Of a stretch of DNA of 64,000 bases, positions 61,749-64,000 are shown in pieces. The translations under genes and the position numbers were made by a program. Within the stretch, counting starts at the first letter, position 1, and each line of letters opens with the position of its first letter. The stretch is from Fibrobacter sp. UWR4 (lineage in GTDB: Bacteria; Fibrobacterota; Fibrobacteria; Fibrobacterales; Fibrobacteraceae): NCBI RefSeq assembly GCF_003149045.1, contig NZ_QGDU01000015.1, positions 1-64,000 of the forward strand. The letters run 5' to 3'. The notes under the pieces were generated by a model. It was not told where the DNA came from, did not search any database, and was given only the letters and a program-made list of their open reading frames with translations.

Positions 61749-63086
61749 CTACACAATCTTGAATGCCTGTGTGCGGGGAGCGCTTTTAGGCTTTGCCTTG
61801 CCCGGCTGAATCATTAGAACCTTCTCCATGCGGGTGCCGTCCATCTTGAGTACTCTAAAGGTATACCCCTTAATGACGACTTCCGCACCGGGGGACGGAA
61901 TAATCCCCAAGGTAGCCTGAATCAAACCGGAAAGAGTTTCCACATGGGAATTTTCCGGTGCTTCCAGTTCCACACCCAGTTCGTATTCCAGGTCAGACAA
62001 TGTCATCAGCGGATCCAGGATGTAGCGGCCATCCTTCAGCTTCTGCACATCCTCGTCTTCATCCACGTCGTCTTCGTCGCGAATTTCACCGACGATTTCT
62101 TCCAGGATATCTTCCAGAGTGACAAGACCAGCAGTTCCACCGTACTCATCCACCACAATAGCCAACTGGTTGCCCGTCTTGCGGAGTTCCGTAAGCATAT
62201 CGTCGATCTTCTTGTGGTATGGTACAAATACAGGCGGCATGACCAGCTTCATAATATCAAAAGCTTCATTCTCGTGACGCTCCGTATACCACTGGAGGAA
62301 ATCACGGTTCGAAAGAATACCCACAATATTATCCACCGTCTCCTTATAGACAGGCAGTCGGGAATGACGTTCGCTGTTCAGGACCTTCACCAGATCGTCC
62401 AGGGAAGTGTCCACGTCGATAGCGCACATGTCCACGCGAGGCGTCATGATTTCACGGACGGGAGTTTCCACGAAGTCAAAGATGTTCAGGATCATCTGGC
62501 GTTCTTCCTTTTCCAGGCCTTCCCCGTCTTGACCATTATCGTCAGACAAGTCCGCCTGCACCGCATCGCGGCGCTCTTCCGGAAGGAAGCTCAGCTTGGA
62601 ATCGTAACCCATTCCCTTCAGGGATGTCACAAACAGGGAGTGGCAAATCTTTGCGGGAATAATAAAGGGCAAGCGGATATAGCGATACAGCGGAATCAAA
62701 ACCACGGCCAGGGTGTCCGGCTTCAGGTTTCCCAGCAGGTTTGCAAAGAACACGGTGAAGGTGTAGATAATGATGCAAGCCACGACGATATATGCCGCAA
62801 AAGCCAGGATCCAGTATTGCTGAATCCAGTCCCAGGGAATCATCTCGAACAGGTAGAAGCCAAGAACGCCACTACCTACGTTGCAGAAAATTCGACCGAT
62901 GGAAATGGTCTCGTTGAAGCCGCCCAGTTCTACCAGGGCAGCCACTTTTTCTTCACGTCCTTCACGGTCCTTGGCGTCGCGCTTTGCATAGATAGCGCTG
63001 AAGGAGGCCTTCACCAGGGAGAAGGAGAAAGAGACAATCAAAAAGAGAGCGAGAAAGGCTATCGCCCAACTATCGGCATTTTCCAT
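61749..63086 (-). CDS. CNNM/CorC-type membrane protein with CBS domains
   Basis: A 445-residue protein. Four hydrophobic helices occupy residues 5-160 (CNNM domain). Two CBS domains follow (about 215-335; EIMTPRVDMCAIDVDT begins the first), then a CorC/HlyC C-terminal domain (about 350-435). This is the classic layout of magnesium/cobalt efflux or hemolysin C-type proteins. The ATG overlaps the ybeY stop by one base pair pattern (TAATG), so the two are translated together. The last residues are basic. Confidence 0.9.
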   Translation of the reverse strand: MENADSWAIAFLALFLIVSFSFSLVKASFSAIYAKRDAKDREGREEKVAALVELGGFNETISIGRIFCNVGSGVLGFYLFEMIPWDWIQQYWILAFAAYIVVACIIIYTFTVFFANLLGNLKPDTLAVVLIPLYRYIRLPFIIPAKICHSLFVTSLKGMGYDSKLSFLPEERRDAVQADLSDDNGQDGEGLEKEERQMILNIFDFVETPVREIMTPRVDMCAIDVDTSLDDLVKVLNSERHSRLPVYKETVDNIVGILSNRDFLQWYTERHENEAFDIMKLVMPPVFVPYHKKIDDMLTELRKTGNQLAIVVDEYGGTAGLVTLEDILEEIVGEIRDEDDVDEDEDVQKLKDGRYILDPLMTLSDLEYELGVELEAPENSHVETLSGLIQATLGIIPSPGAEVVIKGYTFRVLKMDGTRMEKVLMIQPGKAKPKSAPRTQAFKIV

Positions 63087-63610
63087 TAGTCTTTCTCCTT
63101 GTAGGGATCAAGACCCAGGAATTCGCATTCACGGGCGCGCATGACCTTACGGTCGGCGGCCTTGATATGGTCGTATCCGGACAGATGGAGAAGGCCATGA
63201 ACAATCACTCGCTTCATTTCGGCAAAGAACGTATTGCCGTATTCCGGAGCCTGGCGCTTTACCTGCTCCTTGGCGATATAGATTTCGCCAAGCATTTCCG
63301 GTTCGCCGGGGAATTCCGCATGCCATTCGAAGGAAAGCACGTCGGTCACCTTGTCCAGACCGCGGTAGTTCTTGTTCATTTCACGAACAAATTCATCGGA
63401 GCACAGGACGATGTTCACATCCTTCTCCTTGCCTTCTTCGGCAAGAAGCTTCCTGGCCATCTTTTCGAACTTGTCCTTATACGGGAAAACATCGATGTCC
63501 CCTTCCAGGAGGAAATCGATGTTGTATTCGGGAGCGGCAACCTTCTTGGCTGCCTTAGGGGCTACCTTCTGGGTAGCTTTCTTAGTAACCTTTTTACTAG
63601 CAGGGTCCAT
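63086..63610 (-). CDS. ybeY: endoribonuclease YbeY with basic N-terminal extension
   Basis: A 174-residue rRNA-maturation RNase. The zinc motif HGLLHLSGYDH is present (H-x3-H-x5-H), together with VTDVLSFEWHAEFPG and GEIYIAKEQV. Before the core there is a Lys/Ala/Val-rich tail of about 27 residues (SKKVTKKATQKVAPKAAKK), not usual for YbeY and similar to H1-like tails; it may help RNA binding. ATG 63610 overlaps the preceding stop in TAATG. A start five codons upstream is possible but unnecessary. Confidence 0.92.
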   Translation of the reverse strand: MDPASKKVTKKATQKVAPKAAKKVAAPEYNIDFLLEGDIDVFPYKDKFEKMARKLLAEEGKEKDVNIVLCSDEFVREMNKNYRGLDKVTDVLSFEWHAEFPGEPEMLGEIYIAKEQVKRQAPEYGNTFFAEMKRVIVHGLLHLSGYDHIKAADRKVMRARECEFLGLDPYKEKD

Positions 63611-63894
63611 TAGATATTGTACCACTTCTTGAGAACTTCGATGATTGCTTCGGCCTGGGCCTTTCCAGTAATCTTGAACTTGCCCTGTGCCTTGAAGTTG
63701 CCATTCATCTTGCGGTAACGGCGGAGACTCACCTTAGGTTCACCGAAATCACCAGTCTTGGGATCCTTTTCCTGATAGTGGAACATGACAGTAGGCCATG
63801 CACCCTTGGAAAGGATTTCCTTACCCAGTTCCTTGATAACTTCTTCGCCAGAGTCTTCGTCGCTAAAGGCAACGGTCAATTCTTCAACTTCCAT
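63610..63894 (-). CDS. small conserved-looking protein upstream of ybeY
   Basis: A 94-residue protein with an acidic start (MEVEELTVAFSDEDSGEE) and a basic second half (KVSLRRYRKMNGNFKAQGKF), ending in a helix. I do not recognise the family. AGGA lies just before ATG 63894; an ATG 36 bp upstream lacks such a site. Its stop and the ybeY start share TAATG, so it is the first gene of a three-gene operon with ybeY and the CNNM gene. Nothing is seen in the remaining bases to 64000 apart from a likely promoter region. Confidence 0.75.
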   Translation of the reverse strand: MEVEELTVAFSDEDSGEEVIKELGKEILSKGAWPTVMFHYQEKDPKTGDFGEPKVSLRRYRKMNGNFKAQGKFKITGKAQAEAIIEVLKKWYNI

Positions 63895-64000
63895 AATTAT
63901 CCTTTGGGTTGCAAAACGAACTTCTTTCAATTTGCTTTGAAAAAAGTCGCGTTTTTCTTACCTTCCGAGACTACGACTGCCTCGGGTGTGTAAAGAAAAA

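Noticed and set aside
61542-61817. Small open frames in the 61.5-61.8 kb gap
   Set aside because: They run through the direct repeats and hairpins, overlap the end of the CNNM gene and have no ribosome-binding site or known motif.

Overview
The window looks like chromosomal DNA of a Fibrobacter-type bacterium (Fibrobacterota, near F. succinogenes). This is inferred from gene content, not from a database match. Supporting signs are two giant tandem GH9 cellulase-like proteins, a secreted pectate lyase with Ser-rich linkers and a C-terminal sorting-type domain, many lipoproteins with poly-Ser linkers, a class I fumarase, a large DUF349 protein and a balanced base composition. No rRNA, tRNA, CRISPR array, transposase or prophage gene was seen. 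Most of the window is ordinary chromosome.

Layout. 0-4 kb: a histone H1-like Lys/Ala protein, a small acidic protein overlapping a Ppx/GppA phosphatase, a 366-bp repeat-filled gap, a pseudouridine synthase and an ApaH-like phosphatase. 4-15.6 kb, almost all on the minus strand: a lipoprotein, mlaF-mlaE, dnaB, a degenerate uracil-DNA-glycosylase-like protein, coaBC, an acyltransferase, rpsA, cmk and two lipoproteins. 15.7-24.3 kb: a TraB-like protein, a membrane protein, pectate lyase, a second pseudouridine synthase, a Fic protein, fumarase (minus) and an Ala/Pro/Glu repeat protein.

24.7-41.3 kb is the most distinctive region. Two GH9 proteins (2160 and 1954 residues) are followed without real gaps by a membrane histidine kinase, a stand-alone receiver protein and an NtrC-type sigma-54 activator. 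The activator's receiver has Glu in place of the phospho-accepting Asp. The five genes look like one transcription unit joining cellulose degradation to signalling.

41.3-64 kb: an RlmI-like methyltransferase, a short sigma-70 factor, nrdR, transketolase, an envelope protein pair, a membrane glycosyltransferase fused to an NPCBM domain with a GT2 partner, gmk, priA, a DUF349 protein, a Sua5/TsaC enzyme, parE, a DUF4153-like membrane protein, and a minus-strand cluster of a small protein, ybeY and a CBS-domain transporter-like protein.

A second theme is repeated DNA. Three intergenic gaps hold degenerate arrays with a 7-bp period. In each, TAG/TTA-type units on the left face the complementary type on the right across a unique core. 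A single arm of the same kind lies in frame in the coaBC linker. Other dispersed repeats sit in priA (in frame), beside fumarase, after the DUF349 gene and at 61.5-61.7 kb.
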